Positions 46,295 to 56,277 of a stretch of DNA of 64,000 nt are shown one piece after another (the stretch's first letter is position 1; each line of letters opens with the position of its first letter). The stretch is from Bacillota bacterium. Its GTDB lineage: Bacteria > Bacillota > Clostridia > Acetivibrionales > DSM-1351. The translations under genes were made by a program, and so were the position numbers. The notes under the pieces were generated by a model that saw only the letters and a list, made by a program, of their open reading frames with translations, did no database searches and was not told where the DNA came from. The DNA is taken from assembly GCA_023460955.1 (NCBI GenBank), contig JAEWOH010000051.1, positions 1 through 64,000 of the forward strand. Reading direction: 5' to 3'.

Positions 46295-47257
46295 ATGTTT
46301 ACAAATGTGAACACAGCGCTCAATCAAAAATCAAATAATCCGTTCAGGGGATTTTTGAAAGAACTCACAACTAACAAGGCTATGTTTTTAATGCTTTTAC
46401 CGCCGTTTCTTCTGGTATTGATAAATTATTATCTCCCGATGTTCGGAATAATAATTGCCTTTAAAGAATTCAATTATCAGGATGGTTTTTTGCATAGTCC
46501 TTGGTCTGGATTTAAAAACTTCGAGTTTCTATTTAAGTCAGATGCTGCTTGGAGAATAACCAGAAATACAATAGGGTACAATTTGGCGTTTATAATGCTA
46601 AACCTTGTTTTTGCTGTGGTAATAGCACTTATTCTTAATGAATTAAGAAATAAACTGGCAGCAAAGTTTTATCAATCAGTTATATTCCTTCCTTATTTTT
46701 TATCATGGGTTGTTGTTGCATACCTAGTATTAGCCATTCTAAGTCCAGATGGACTTTATAACAAATCTATAGCGCCTTTACTTAACTTATCAGGAATCGA
46801 TTGGTATACACAGCCTCAATATTGGCCGTTAATTTTGCCCATTGTGAATTTGTGGAAGACCATCGGATACGGTATAGTTATTTATCTGGCCGGAATTACA
46901 GGAATTGATCAGGAATACTATGAAGCTGCAGTTCTGGATGGTGCAAGTAAGTTACAACAGATCAAATCCATAACTCTTCCATTCCTGGTACCATTGATGA
47001 TAGTTACTACATTAATGGCATTGGGTAACATATTCCGATCAGACTTTGGATTGTTTTATCAGGTACCAATGCAGAATGGTCTGCTTCAGGAAACAACAGA
47101 TGTTCTTGATACATACATATATAATGCATTAATCTACAGCGGTGATTTGGGTATGTCTTCGGCCGCAGGTTTTTATCAGTCAGTAGTTGGATTTATTACG
47201 GTTCTATTCGCCAACTGGGTTGTTGGTAAGATAAGTACTGAGAACAAGATATTTTAA
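46295..47257 (+). CDS. Sugar ABC transporter permease (LplB/YteP-like)
   Basis: 320-aa inner-membrane permease with six hydrophobic segments and the cytoplasmic EAA loop EAAVLDGASKLQQIKSITLP that docks the ATPase. The N-terminal ATNKAMFLMLLPPFLLVL-like start and LNELRNKLAAKFYQS block fit the LplB/YteP subgroup, which imports complex oligosaccharides. GAGGAG precedes the ATG. It forms a heterodimer with the permease at 47390. Confidence 0.93.
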   Translation: MFTNVNTALNQKSNNPFRGFLKELTTNKAMFLMLLPPFLLVLINYYLPMFGIIIAFKEFNYQDGFLHSPWSGFKNFEFLFKSDAAWRITRNTIGYNLAFIMLNLVFAVVIALILNELRNKLAAKFYQSVIFLPYFLSWVVVAYLVLAILSPDGLYNKSIAPLLNLSGIDWYTQPQYWPLILPIVNLWKTIGYGIVIYLAGITGIDQEYYEAAVLDGASKLQQIKSITLPFLVPLMIVTTLMALGNIFRSDFGLFYQVPMQNGLLQETTDVLDTYIYNALIYSGDLGMSSAAGFYQSVVGFITVLFANWVVGKISTENKIF

Positions 47258-47389
47258 GTTTTGTTCTATCAAAAGCAATTTTATATCTAAAATTCTCTGC
47301 TGTTAAAAAACAGTTTTTAATAGCCTGGTTTCTTATTGCTGAAAATAGGGCTAATATACCTGTTAATATAATTTAAAGGAGAAAAAGCC

Positions 47390-48313
47390 ATGAGGATTAA
47401 ATCATCCAAATCGTCTTTTCAATCAAATTCAATTTCGCATGTATCCAATGCTATATTCAATATTTTGTTTATAACATACTGCGTTGCTTGTGTAGCTCCA
47501 TTACTGCTTGTCTTTATGGTTTCCATTACAAGCGAAAGCTCACTGGTTACCAACGGGTACTCTTTCTTTCCAAGTGAAATAAGCTTTACTACCTATAAGT
47601 ATCTTTTTATGGATTCGGAAAAACTCTTCAGAGCATATGGTATAACAATTGGAGCTTGTATTATCGGTACTTTCTTCAGTGTACTCCTGACCATGTTATA
47701 TGCCTACCCGATATCCAGGAAATCATTTAAATACAGAAACTTTTTTTCGTTTTTCATGTTTTTCACTATGCTGTTTCAAGGCGGTCTGGTGCCATGGTAT
47801 ATCCTTTATACCAAATACCTGCACCTTCAGAACAATCCCGCAGTACTGGTTATCCCGGCTTTACTGAATGCATTTAATGTATTGATTATGAAGACCTTTT
47901 TCACAACAAATTTGCCGGACTCAATACTAGAGTCTGCCAGAATAGACGGAGCCAGTGAATTCAGAATTTTTTACACCATCGTTATTCCTCTGTCAACTCC
48001 GGCTATTGCAACAGTTGGACTGTTTGCGATGCTGGCATACTGGAATGACTGGTATCTGTGCCTGCTGTTTATAAACGATGCTAAATATTACAATCTGCAG
48101 TATTCTATGTATCAAGCTCTGCGTTCAGTTGAGTTCCTTACTTCTTCACATGCGGTTTCTATTGGTAATACTGCCAGTGAACTCGCCAAGCTGCCCGCTG
48201 AAACCCTTCGTATGGCTATGGCAATTCTGGGAATCGGGCCTATTATTTTTGCATACCCCTTCTTCCAGAAATACTTTATCAAGGGTCTTACAATCGGTGC
48301 TGTTAAGGGTTGA
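47390..48313 (+). CDS. Sugar ABC transporter permease (LplC/YtcP-like)
   Basis: 307-aa permease with six predicted helices and the EAA-type loop ESARIDGASEFRIFYTIVIPL. LVTNGYSFFPSEIS, AYPISRKSFKYRNF and FFQKYFIKGLTIGAVKG are typical of the LplC/YtcP subgroup. AAAGGAG is 10 nt before the ATG. A 130-nt AT-rich gap with a weak hairpin separates it from the first permease. No ATPase gene follows, so a shared MsmX-type ATPase encoded elsewhere must energise transport. Confidence 0.93.
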   Translation: MRIKSSKSSFQSNSISHVSNAIFNILFITYCVACVAPLLLVFMVSITSESSLVTNGYSFFPSEISFTTYKYLFMDSEKLFRAYGITIGACIIGTFFSVLLTMLYAYPISRKSFKYRNFFSFFMFFTMLFQGGLVPWYILYTKYLHLQNNPAVLVIPALLNAFNVLIMKTFFTTNLPDSILESARIDGASEFRIFYTIVIPLSTPAIATVGLFAMLAYWNDWYLCLLFINDAKYYNLQYSMYQALRSVEFLTSSHAVSIGNTASELAKLPAETLRMAMAILGIGPIIFAYPFFQKYFIKGLTIGAVKG

Positions 48314-48384
48314 TTCCGGTAAATTGGGCAGAAACCTTATATGCCGGTCAATATAAAATATTTATATCTAAAGGAGGAAAATAA

Positions 48385-49953
48385 ATGAAAGCTATTAAGA
48401 GACTTGGATGTCTTGCACTTGCATTGTCTTTTGCATGCAGTATGGCACTGACAGGTTGCGGAAGCTCTGATAAGGCTGCAACTTCAACTTCAACTGAAGC
48501 ACAGACTTCTACACAAAGCAGTACTTCAGCAACAGAAAGCAGTACCGCACCAAAACTTGATCCTTATGAACTAAACTGTTATTTCCTTGCTCCACAAACA
48601 AAGGATCTTCCATTAGTACAGGAAGAAGTTAACAAACTCCTTACTGAAAAAATCAATGCAACCGTTAAGTTGAATTATTTCTTCTGGGACAGCTATCAAG
48701 ATAAGCAAAAACTTGTTGTTGCTTCAGGTGAAAAAATCGACGTAATGTTCTCACCATCCTGGTGGGGCTGGAGCACATTTGTTGCCCAAAAAGCATGGCT
48801 TGATCTGGATGAACTGTTGGAAAAGTACGGACCTGATATAAAGAAAAATATTAATCCTGCATATCTGAAGGCACCAATAATTGACGGAAAGCTTTACGCT
48901 ATTCCTACCAATAAAGATATGTTCGGTGTAGGCGGAGTACTTGTTAACAAAGCTTTGGCAGAAAAATACGGTTTTGATTTCTCAAATATCAAAACTCCAA
49001 GAGATTTTGAACCAATGCTTCAGACAATAAAGGAAAAAGAACCAGGAATCGTTCCTTTTGTATCTGCACAGGGTGACCATGCATCATACTTTACTCAGGA
49101 TGCAGTAGTTCATATTTCACAGACAGAAGTTCCAGTTGGATACAAGAAGACAGACGGAGAAATCAAGGTTGTAAATCTTGAAGAAACCCCTGAATATGTT
49201 GAAATAGACAAGATGTCAAGAGAATGGTACAACAAAGGCTACATAAACAAGGACGTTGCTACACTGAAAGACAGCATGCCTGTAAAGAAAGCTCAGAAAG
49301 CATTTATGTGGGCTGAACAGTTGAAGCCTGGTAAGAATGATGAAATGAAAGCTCAGTTAGGATATGACTTAATTCAGGTAAATGCATATAAGGATATTCC
49401 TTACTATGCTACAACAGGAGATTTGACAAACTCAATGCTTGTTATACCAAGAACTTCAAAAGATCCAGCAAGAGCTATGATGTTTATCAACTTACTGTTT
49501 AGCGATAAGCAGATAAAGAACCTTCTTGATTGGGGTATTGAAAACAAGCACTATAAAAAGATCAGTGAAAATCAGATTGATTTTGCAGACGGCGTTACTG
49601 CTGATAACTCAGGTTACACAGGAATCGCACAGTGGGCAATGGGCGGAGACCAGTTCCTTGATTACCTCTGGGCTAACGAAAATCCAGATAAGTGGAAAGC
49701 TATGAAAGCATTCAATGAATCTGCAAAACCAGAAAAACTTTTAGGATGGGTATTCAATCCTGAGCCTGTTAAAACTGAAATAGCAACTTTGGCGACTGTA
49801 GGTAAGAATATGGGTCAACCTTTACATGAAGGTATTGTTGACTACGATCAATACTATCCAAAGATGAAAACCTCACTTGAAAAAGCAGGTATGCAAAAAG
49901 TATGTGAAGAAGCACAGAAACAGATTGATACATTCCTTGCAAGTCAAAAATAA
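48385..49953 (+). CDS. Oligosaccharide-binding lipoprotein (LplA/YtcQ-like)
   Basis: 522-aa lipoprotein with lipobox LTGC (C25) and a Ser/Thr/Ala-rich linker (about 30-55). The LplA/YtcQ subgroup is recognised by its size, the ELNCYFLAPQTKDLPLVQEEVNK-type opening and the DVMFSPSWWGWSTF region. Many tryptophans suit oligosaccharide stacking. Codon use is strongly biased to highly expressed codons, and the gene has an AAAGGAGG ribosome binding site and a powerful terminator behind it, so it is probably the most abundant product of the locus. Confidence 0.93.
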   Translation: MKAIKRLGCLALALSFACSMALTGCGSSDKAATSTSTEAQTSTQSSTSATESSTAPKLDPYELNCYFLAPQTKDLPLVQEEVNKLLTEKINATVKLNYFFWDSYQDKQKLVVASGEKIDVMFSPSWWGWSTFVAQKAWLDLDELLEKYGPDIKKNINPAYLKAPIIDGKLYAIPTNKDMFGVGGVLVNKALAEKYGFDFSNIKTPRDFEPMLQTIKEKEPGIVPFVSAQGDHASYFTQDAVVHISQTEVPVGYKKTDGEIKVVNLEETPEYVEIDKMSREWYNKGYINKDVATLKDSMPVKKAQKAFMWAEQLKPGKNDEMKAQLGYDLIQVNAYKDIPYYATTGDLTNSMLVIPRTSKDPARAMMFINLLFSDKQIKNLLDWGIENKHYKKISENQIDFADGVTADNSGYTGIAQWAMGGDQFLDYLWANENPDKWKAMKAFNESAKPEKLLGWVFNPEPVKTEIATLATVGKNMGQPLHEGIVDYDQYYPKMKTSLEKAGMQKVCEEAQKQIDTFLASQK

Positions 49954-49978
49954 TTCATTCTGATTTAAACTAACTTTT

Positions 49979-50030
49979 AAGGGGCTGACTCTCATAGAAT
50001 TTAGAATTCTATGAGAGTCAGCCCCTTTTA
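49979..50030 (+). terminator. Very strong hairpin between transporter and hydrolase genes
   Basis: Perfect 22-bp stem starting AAGGGGCTGACTCTCATAGA, with a 5-nt loop, followed by TTTATTTATTTT. It would end or strongly attenuate transcription and protect the binding-protein mRNA 3' end. Confidence 0.92.
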
Positions 50031-50133
50031 TTTATTTTATTGAGTTGCGTAGACATTAACTATATAATATGAAGTATTAATAACGCTATAAACATATATT
50101 TAAATATCATATTTATAATCGGAGGATCAGACA

Positions 50134-51270
50134 ATGTCAATAGGAGCATATTTTACAAAGCAATATCCGAACTTATTTGCTGAATTGGGCATTCCGCAAG
50201 AGCAAATAGATAAAAAAATCAATGATACATTCAACACCATGTTTTTTGACCCGGAGGAAAGAATCTATTTTGACATGGGTGAAGATAAGGGTTACATGCT
50301 TGACACCGGTAATAACGATGCACGTACCGAGGGGATGAGCTATGGAATGATGATGGCTGTTCAAATGGACCGTAAGGATATATTTGATAAACTTTGGCTG
50401 TTTTCAAAGACATTTATGCATCAGAAGGCTGGAAAGTATCATGGCTATTTTGCGTGGTCTGTTGCAACCGACGGAAAGAAAAACTATGAGGGACCTGCAC
50501 CCGACGGGGAAGAATATTATGCAATGGCACTTTTCTTTGCCAGCGCCAGATGGGGAGACGGCAATGAGCCCTTTAATTATAGTGTCCAGGCAAGAGATAT
50601 ATTAAAGCACTGTATACACCAGGCAGAAATTGTTAAAGGTGGACAACCCATGTGGGACAATTCCAACCATTATATCAAATTTGTTCCTGAAACGCCTTTT
50701 TCTGATCCGTCTTATCACCTTCCACATTTTTACGAGCTTTTTGCGCTTTTTGCCAATGAAGAGGACAGAAACTTCTGGGTAAAAGCAGCAGAGGCCAGCA
50801 GACACTATATACATATCTCTAGTGACAAGGACACCGGGATGGCCCCTGAGTATGCAGAATTCGACGGCAGACCAAAGAAACTGTTCCGTGATTATCAATT
50901 CTATTCCGATTCGTACAGGGTAGCTATGAATATTGGTTTGGATGCAGCATGGTTTGGAAAGGATGAATCCCTGGGAGAAATTGTTGACAAACTTCAGAAA
51001 TTCTTTAGTGAAAACACAAAATTAGGTGAATATCATGGCTATACCATAAAGGGTGAAACTCTTGATGATGAGCCTGCTATGCACCCTGTAGCAATTATCG
51101 CAACCAATGCCGCAGGATCACTTGCCGCCAAGGGGAAGTACAGAATGCAATGGGTCAAAGACTTCTGGGAGCTGCCTTTAAGAAAAGGACATAGAAGATA
51201 CTATGACAATTGTTTATATTTCTTCTGTCTTCTTATGCTGGCAGGAAAATATCAAATTTATTTAAAGTAA
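50134..51270 (+). CDS. GH8 reducing-end xylose-releasing exo-oligoxylanase (Rex)
   Basis: 378-aa cytoplasmic glycoside hydrolase, no signal peptide. It removes xylose from the reducing end of xylo-oligosaccharides with inversion. The general acid is E66 in ARTEGMSYGMM and the likely base is D259 in YSDSYRVAMN; both sit four residues before E70 and D263 of the B. halodurans Rex, a consistent offset. Secreted GH8 xylanases and cellulases carry signal peptides, so lack of one plus the full-length match to Rex argues for intracellular action on imported oligomers. TCGGAGG precedes the ATG. Followed after 24 nt by the acetylesterase gene. Confidence 0.88.
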   Translation: MSIGAYFTKQYPNLFAELGIPQEQIDKKINDTFNTMFFDPEERIYFDMGEDKGYMLDTGNNDARTEGMSYGMMMAVQMDRKDIFDKLWLFSKTFMHQKAGKYHGYFAWSVATDGKKNYEGPAPDGEEYYAMALFFASARWGDGNEPFNYSVQARDILKHCIHQAEIVKGGQPMWDNSNHYIKFVPETPFSDPSYHLPHFYELFALFANEEDRNFWVKAAEASRHYIHISSDKDTGMAPEYAEFDGRPKKLFRDYQFYSDSYRVAMNIGLDAAWFGKDESLGEIVDKLQKFFSENTKLGEYHGYTIKGETLDDEPAMHPVAIIATNAAGSLAAKGKYRMQWVKDFWELPLRKGHRRYYDNCLYFFCLLMLAGKYQIYLK

Positions 51271-51294
51271 TTAGTCTATAAATGGAGACTGCAT

Positions 51295-53190
51295 ATGAAT
51301 GAGACACAGTTAAGATTGCCCCGGCTTGTTGGCGACGGTATGGTCCTTCAACGAGAGGCCCGGGTGAAGATATGGGGATGGGCTCCGGCAGGAGAAACCA
51401 TAACGATAGTGTTTATTAACAACGTATACCGGGCAGCTGCTGACGAAACCGGAAAGTGGCTGATTGACATAAAGACAGGAAATGCCGGCGGCCCATACCA
51501 AATGGAGATTGAAGCTGAAAAAGGCAAAGAAAAAGTTACAGTTAAGGATATTCTTATTGGAGATGTTTGGCTTTGTTCCGGACAATCCAACATGGAAATG
51601 AAAATAGAATCAGTCAAGGACACATATCCTGAAGAGGTTGCACAGGCAGAAAATAACTATATAAGGCAGTTTCTGGTACCTGTGCAGTACGACTTTGACA
51701 AACCGCAAAATGATTTTGAAACCGGAAGCTGGGAAGTTTTGAACCCTCAAAGCGTATTGAACTTTACAGCGGTTGGCTACTTTTTCGCCCAAAAACTCTA
51801 TAAGGAATATAGAGTTCCCATAGGCTTGATTAATGCAAGCCTTGGGGGCTCTCCGATTGAAGCCTGGATGAGTGAGGAAGCGCTTGCCCCCTTTGAAGAG
51901 GCGTTGGAGTCGGCGAAAAAGTTACGGGATAGAGAGTATGTACAATCCATCCTTAAAGAGGAGAAAGAGTCAATAGATGCATGGTACGGCTTTATAAACA
52001 AGAATGATAAGGGTTTAATAAGTGCAGACAAACCCTGCTACGACACATCTTATGATGCTTCCGTATGGCCGCTGATCAATGTTCCTTCATTCTGGGGAGA
52101 TGAAGGTCTTGGACATTTCAACGGTGTGGTGTGGTTCAGAAAGGAAATCAATCTCCCTGCCGACCTCGAAGGAAAAGCCGCCAAGTTGTTCTTAGGTAAC
52201 ATTGTTAACGAGGACACCGTTTACATAAACGGTATAAGTTCAGGGACTACACCTAACCAGTACATACCAAGAAAGTATGAGCTGCCTGAAGGACTCCTGA
52301 AAGCAGGGAAAAATATAATTACCGTCAGAGTGATAAACGGGGCCGGAAAAGGCGGGTTTACAAAGGATAAGCCATACAAACTTCAGATTGGAGACAGGGA
52401 ATTTGATTTAACCGGTGAATGGCAGTACCTTATCGGGGTAAAAAGTGGGCCAATGCCGATTCCTGCTTTTCTCCAGTGGCGTCCCTTGGGCTTGTATAAC
52501 AGTATGATAGCACCAATGACCGACTATGCAATTAAGGGTGCTACATGGTACCAGGGCGAATCAAACACCCTAAAGCCCAAAGAATATGAGTACCTATTCA
52601 AAGCACTCATTAAAGACTGGCGGGATAAATGGAAGCAGGATAACTTCCCGTTTTTGTTTGTTCAGCTGCCAAACTTTATGGAGGCTTCAGATTTCCCTTC
52701 TGAAAGCAGTTGGGCTGAATTCAGAGAGGCCCAGAGGAGAACACTTGAATTGCCTGATACAGGCATGGCTGTTGCCATTGACCTGGGAGAGTGGAATGAT
52801 ATACATCCTGTCAATAAAAAGGATGTGGGAAGCCGACTGGCACTCGCAGCACAGAAGGTTGCATATGGGGATGATAAGGTTGTTGCTTATGGGCCCATGC
52901 TACAATCGGTTGAAAGGGATGGTAACAGACTGATAATTACCTTCAGTAATACCGGAAGCGGTTTGATTGCCCGAGCCGGTGACTGTGACCAGCCTGGGCA
53001 TTTTGCAATAAGCGGTTCCGACAAAGTATTTGTTTGGGCACATACAAAAATTGATGGGAATACAGTTATAGCATGGAATGAAGAGGTGGCGGAACCTGTA
53101 CATGCAAGATACGCATGGGCTGATAATCCGGAGGGTGCAAACCTTTATAATCAGGAAGGCCTGCCTGCTTCACCCTTTACTACTGAATAG
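51295..53190 (+). CDS. Cytoplasmic SGNH acetylesterase (sialate O-acetylesterase family)
   Basis: 631-aa esterase. The SGNH hydrolase domain is split: block I CSGQSNMEM with nucleophile S98, block III ATWYQGESN, and block V WNDIHPVN with D502 and H504. An insertion of about 110 residues (around 260-370) forms a GH2-type jelly roll (VWFRKEINLPADL, VNEDTVYINGI), normal for this family. There is no signal peptide. Given its neighbours it probably deacetylates imported xylo-oligosaccharides rather than sialic acid. The ATG has TGGAGA upstream. Likely operon with rex. Confidence 0.85.
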   Translation: MNETQLRLPRLVGDGMVLQREARVKIWGWAPAGETITIVFINNVYRAAADETGKWLIDIKTGNAGGPYQMEIEAEKGKEKVTVKDILIGDVWLCSGQSNMEMKIESVKDTYPEEVAQAENNYIRQFLVPVQYDFDKPQNDFETGSWEVLNPQSVLNFTAVGYFFAQKLYKEYRVPIGLINASLGGSPIEAWMSEEALAPFEEALESAKKLRDREYVQSILKEEKESIDAWYGFINKNDKGLISADKPCYDTSYDASVWPLINVPSFWGDEGLGHFNGVVWFRKEINLPADLEGKAAKLFLGNIVNEDTVYINGISSGTTPNQYIPRKYELPEGLLKAGKNIITVRVINGAGKGGFTKDKPYKLQIGDREFDLTGEWQYLIGVKSGPMPIPAFLQWRPLGLYNSMIAPMTDYAIKGATWYQGESNTLKPKEYEYLFKALIKDWRDKWKQDNFPFLFVQLPNFMEASDFPSESSWAEFREAQRRTLELPDTGMAVAIDLGEWNDIHPVNKKDVGSRLALAAQKVAYGDDKVVAYGPMLQSVERDGNRLIITFSNTGSGLIARAGDCDQPGHFAISGSDKVFVWAHTKIDGNTVIAWNEEVAEPVHARYAWADNPEGANLYNQEGLPASPFTTE

Positions 53191-53199
53191 AACTTATAG

Positions 53200-53236
53200 A
53201 ATCCAGAAGTACAAACACTGTACTTCTGGATTTTTA
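53200..53236 (+). terminator. Terminator between acetylesterase and GH115 genes
   Basis: Perfect AATCCAGAAGTAC / GTACTTCTGGATT 13-bp stem with a 7-nt loop and a T-run. Confidence 0.9.
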
Positions 53237-53378
53237 AATAGTATTTAATTTTTATAAAAAAGTTAAATGATTTTTATGGTTATCTTCTAAAGAAATAAAT
53301 ATAATTTTATTGTTGAGGATTATAATAAACGAATAAAGATTAATAAATTATTTGTATAGTATCAGGAGGATATTTTTT

Positions 53379-56270
53379 ATGGCTGCCACCATTAAGGGAG
53401 ATGGTTTGAAGTTAACTGTAAGTCTTGTTGCATCAGGACACGCTGTTGAAATATATATAGATCCAAACGGGAAAGATTTTAATGGGTTGAACCTTGTTGC
53501 ACATTCCTTTTCACAGGACGTCGGCTTGGTAACGGGTATAACTCCTGCTGTGGTTACAGAAGATGAAAACCTTGAAGGTACAGCTATAATTGCAGGGTCT
53601 ATTGGAAACAACCGATTAATAGATAAACTTGTTGAGAACGGAAGCATAGATACTTCAGAAGTAAATGGCAAGAGAGAATGCTATAAAATCCAGGTTGTGG
53701 AACAGCCCTTCAGTGGAGTTGAAAGAGCAGTTGTTATAGCAGGGAGTGACAAGAGAGGAACTATATATGGAATTTATCATATATCAGAATTAATCGGTGT
53801 TAGTCCATGGGTTTACTGGGGAGATGTTAGGCCTGCAAGACAACAGGATCTGATTATTCCTTATGAAAAACTGAATATAGTAAGTAAAGAACCTACTGTA
53901 AAGTACAGAGGCTTTTTTCTAAACGACGAGTGGCCTTCGTTAGGCTCATGGGTAACCGAAAAGTTTGGAGACTTCAATGAAGAATTTTATGACAAGGTAT
54001 TTCAACTGCTGCTCAGATTAAAGGGTAATTTTATGTGGCCTGCAATGTGGAGTGCCGTTTTCAGTGAAAACGGCAAAAGCTGTCCTACAGCAAACGCAAT
54101 ACTTGCAGATGCATACGGAATTGTAATGGGAACCTCCCACCATGAACCAATGTTCCGCGCAGGTGAAGAATGGAAGAAAATCAATCAACAATATGGATCA
54201 AATCCGGCCTGGGATTTTTCGTCAAATGCCGTTGCAATTACGAGGTTCTGGGAAGATGGATTAAAGCGTAATAAAGAATTTGAAAGCCTTATTACCTTAG
54301 GAATGAGAGGAGAGCAGGACTCGGCATTAGAGGGCTCAGAGAAGAAGAATATTGAGCTTCTGAAAGAAATAATAGAAACTCAAAAGTTATTATTAAAGAA
54401 GAACGGACTCGAAAATGCCCCGCAGGTTCTGACCATTTACAAGGAAGTGGAGAAATACTGGTACGGTTCAGAAAAGGCCGAGGGTTTGCGGTATTGGGAT
54501 GTACTGGACGATGTAACCATTATGCTGGCAGATGATAATTTCGCAAATGTCCGTACCCTGCCCTCTGAAAATGAGAGGAACCGCAAGGGAGGCTGGGGCA
54601 TGTACTATCACTTTGATTATCATGGAGGGCCTCGCTCTTATGAATGGGTAAATACCACTCCTCTCGAAAAAGTTTGGGAGCAGATGTCAATGGCTTATGA
54701 TTACGGAGTCAGGGATATCTGGATAGTCAACATAGGAGATTTAAAGCCAATGGAATTCCCGGTTTCCTATTTCCTGGAACTGGCCTATGACTTTGAAACC
54801 TGGGGAACCAACGGAATAAATAAGACAAAAGAATACACAAGAAAATGGGTAGCAAAGCAGTTCGGAAGTGCCGTTGCAGCAAGCACAATTGATGGGATTT
54901 CCGGTATATTAGCCGATTATACAAAAATGAACGGCAGCAGGAAGCCTGAGGTTACCTTTTCAGACACTTACAGCTACACTAATTATAATGAAGCAAGCAG
55001 GGTACTTGAGAGAGCGATAGATATTGAAAAGAGAGCGGAAATGTATTATCAGCTCATGCCGGAAGAATTAAAAGCTGCGTATTATCAGCTGGTATATTAT
55101 CCTGCTGCCGCATCGGCCAATATTGTTAAAATGCAGATTTACGCAGGACTTAATAATATCTACAGCAGCTTTAAAAGTGTCCTGGCCAATTACTACGCAG
55201 CCTTGGTAGAAGAATGTATACAAAGAGACAAGGATATGCAGAATTACTATAACGAGGGTATGTGCGAAGGAAAGTGGAAGGGCATGATGAGTTCTCCTCA
55301 TATTGGATATACCCAATGGAGACCGGATGACTGGTCATACCCTGACATTAAGATTGTAAAACCTGAGAAGAGGAGCCAATTAATTGTGTGTATTGAAGGA
55401 GCGGAAACCGGTTGCCTTTCAGGAAATGTTGCTCTGCCCATATTCAGTAACCTCCTTAAGAATTGCCGTTCTTTTACTGTCAGCAATGGGGGAGACTCGG
55501 AATATGATTACAGAATAGAAAAAAGTGGGGATTGGATTATTATTGACAACACTGAAGGTATTATCTCCGACGGAAAAACCTTTACTATTTCAATAGACTG
55601 GAGTAAGCTTTCAGAAACCTCAACAGGTTTTTTAACTGTTAATGGTGCCGGAAAGGCGGTGCAAATAGTTGTTACAGCTGAGGTTACAAGCATAGAGGAC
55701 TTCCCTCAAATGACTTTTTTTGAAGCTCAGGGTGTTGTATCGATTGAGGCTGAACATACAGCTGTCAGGAAAGCCAATAATGGTGTAGAGTGGAAGGTTA
55801 TTGAGGACTACGGGCGTACCTTGTCCTCAGTAAAAATGTTCCCTACAACTGTTTCATTCGAAAAAATTGAAGACGCCCCTTATCTGGAATACAGATTTTT
55901 ATTAAACGAAGCTTCGGTTTATACTTTAACAACTTATATTGCGCCCACAAATAATTTGTTGGAGAAAAGCAGATTAAGATATGCTGTGGTATTTGATAGT
56001 GGAGAACATGTTGTTTCAGATGCTCTTCCAAAGGAATTTTTCGCTGGCAGCTATGTTAATGATATATGGTGTAATGCTGTATTGGAAAATATTCATATCA
56101 CCAGTACCGAACATAAGCTGTCAAAAGGTTTTCACACTCTGCGGTTCTTCGGGATGGATGCGGGGTTGGTGCTGCAAAAACTGGTTATTTCAAAGGGAAG
56201 GCTTCCGGAGTCTTACTTTGGACCTGAAGAGAGCTTTTATATTGGTTCCGGAGTTAATGACCAAAGATAA
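53379..56270 (+). CDS. GH115 xylan alpha-1,2-glucuronidase
   Basis: 963-aa enzyme that removes (4-O-methyl)glucuronic acid from xylan and its oligomers. Family blocks seen include IAGSDKRGTIYGIYHISEL, SPWVYWGDV, YRGFFLNDEWPSLG, RLKGNFMWPAMW, GTSHHEPMFRAGEEW, TLGMRGEQD and WIVNIGDLKPMEFP. The C-terminal third (from about residue 700) is beta-rich and fits the extra GH115 domains. There is no signal peptide, so it acts in the cytoplasm with Rex and the acetylesterase. The start ATG at 53379 has AGGAGG 9 nt upstream; the TTG at 53352 is not used. A terminator in front suggests its own promoter. Confidence 0.93.
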   Translation: MAATIKGDGLKLTVSLVASGHAVEIYIDPNGKDFNGLNLVAHSFSQDVGLVTGITPAVVTEDENLEGTAIIAGSIGNNRLIDKLVENGSIDTSEVNGKRECYKIQVVEQPFSGVERAVVIAGSDKRGTIYGIYHISELIGVSPWVYWGDVRPARQQDLIIPYEKLNIVSKEPTVKYRGFFLNDEWPSLGSWVTEKFGDFNEEFYDKVFQLLLRLKGNFMWPAMWSAVFSENGKSCPTANAILADAYGIVMGTSHHEPMFRAGEEWKKINQQYGSNPAWDFSSNAVAITRFWEDGLKRNKEFESLITLGMRGEQDSALEGSEKKNIELLKEIIETQKLLLKKNGLENAPQVLTIYKEVEKYWYGSEKAEGLRYWDVLDDVTIMLADDNFANVRTLPSENERNRKGGWGMYYHFDYHGGPRSYEWVNTTPLEKVWEQMSMAYDYGVRDIWIVNIGDLKPMEFPVSYFLELAYDFETWGTNGINKTKEYTRKWVAKQFGSAVAASTIDGISGILADYTKMNGSRKPEVTFSDTYSYTNYNEASRVLERAIDIEKRAEMYYQLMPEELKAAYYQLVYYPAAASANIVKMQIYAGLNNIYSSFKSVLANYYAALVEECIQRDKDMQNYYNEGMCEGKWKGMMSSPHIGYTQWRPDDWSYPDIKIVKPEKRSQLIVCIEGAETGCLSGNVALPIFSNLLKNCRSFTVSNGGDSEYDYRIEKSGDWIIIDNTEGIISDGKTFTISIDWSKLSETSTGFLTVNGAGKAVQIVVTAEVTSIEDFPQMTFFEAQGVVSIEAEHTAVRKANNGVEWKVIEDYGRTLSSVKMFPTTVSFEKIEDAPYLEYRFLLNEASVYTLTTYIAPTNNLLEKSRLRYAVVFDSGEHVVSDALPKEFFAGSYVNDIWCNAVLENIHITSTEHKLSKGFHTLRFFGMDAGLVLQKLVISKGRLPESYFGPEESFYIGSGVNDQR

Positions 56271-56277
56271 CTTGACA

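Noticed and set aside
44934..56270. Catabolite-repression (cre) operators in the xylan locus
   Set aside because: No intergenic sequence in the locus fits the cre consensus well enough by eye.
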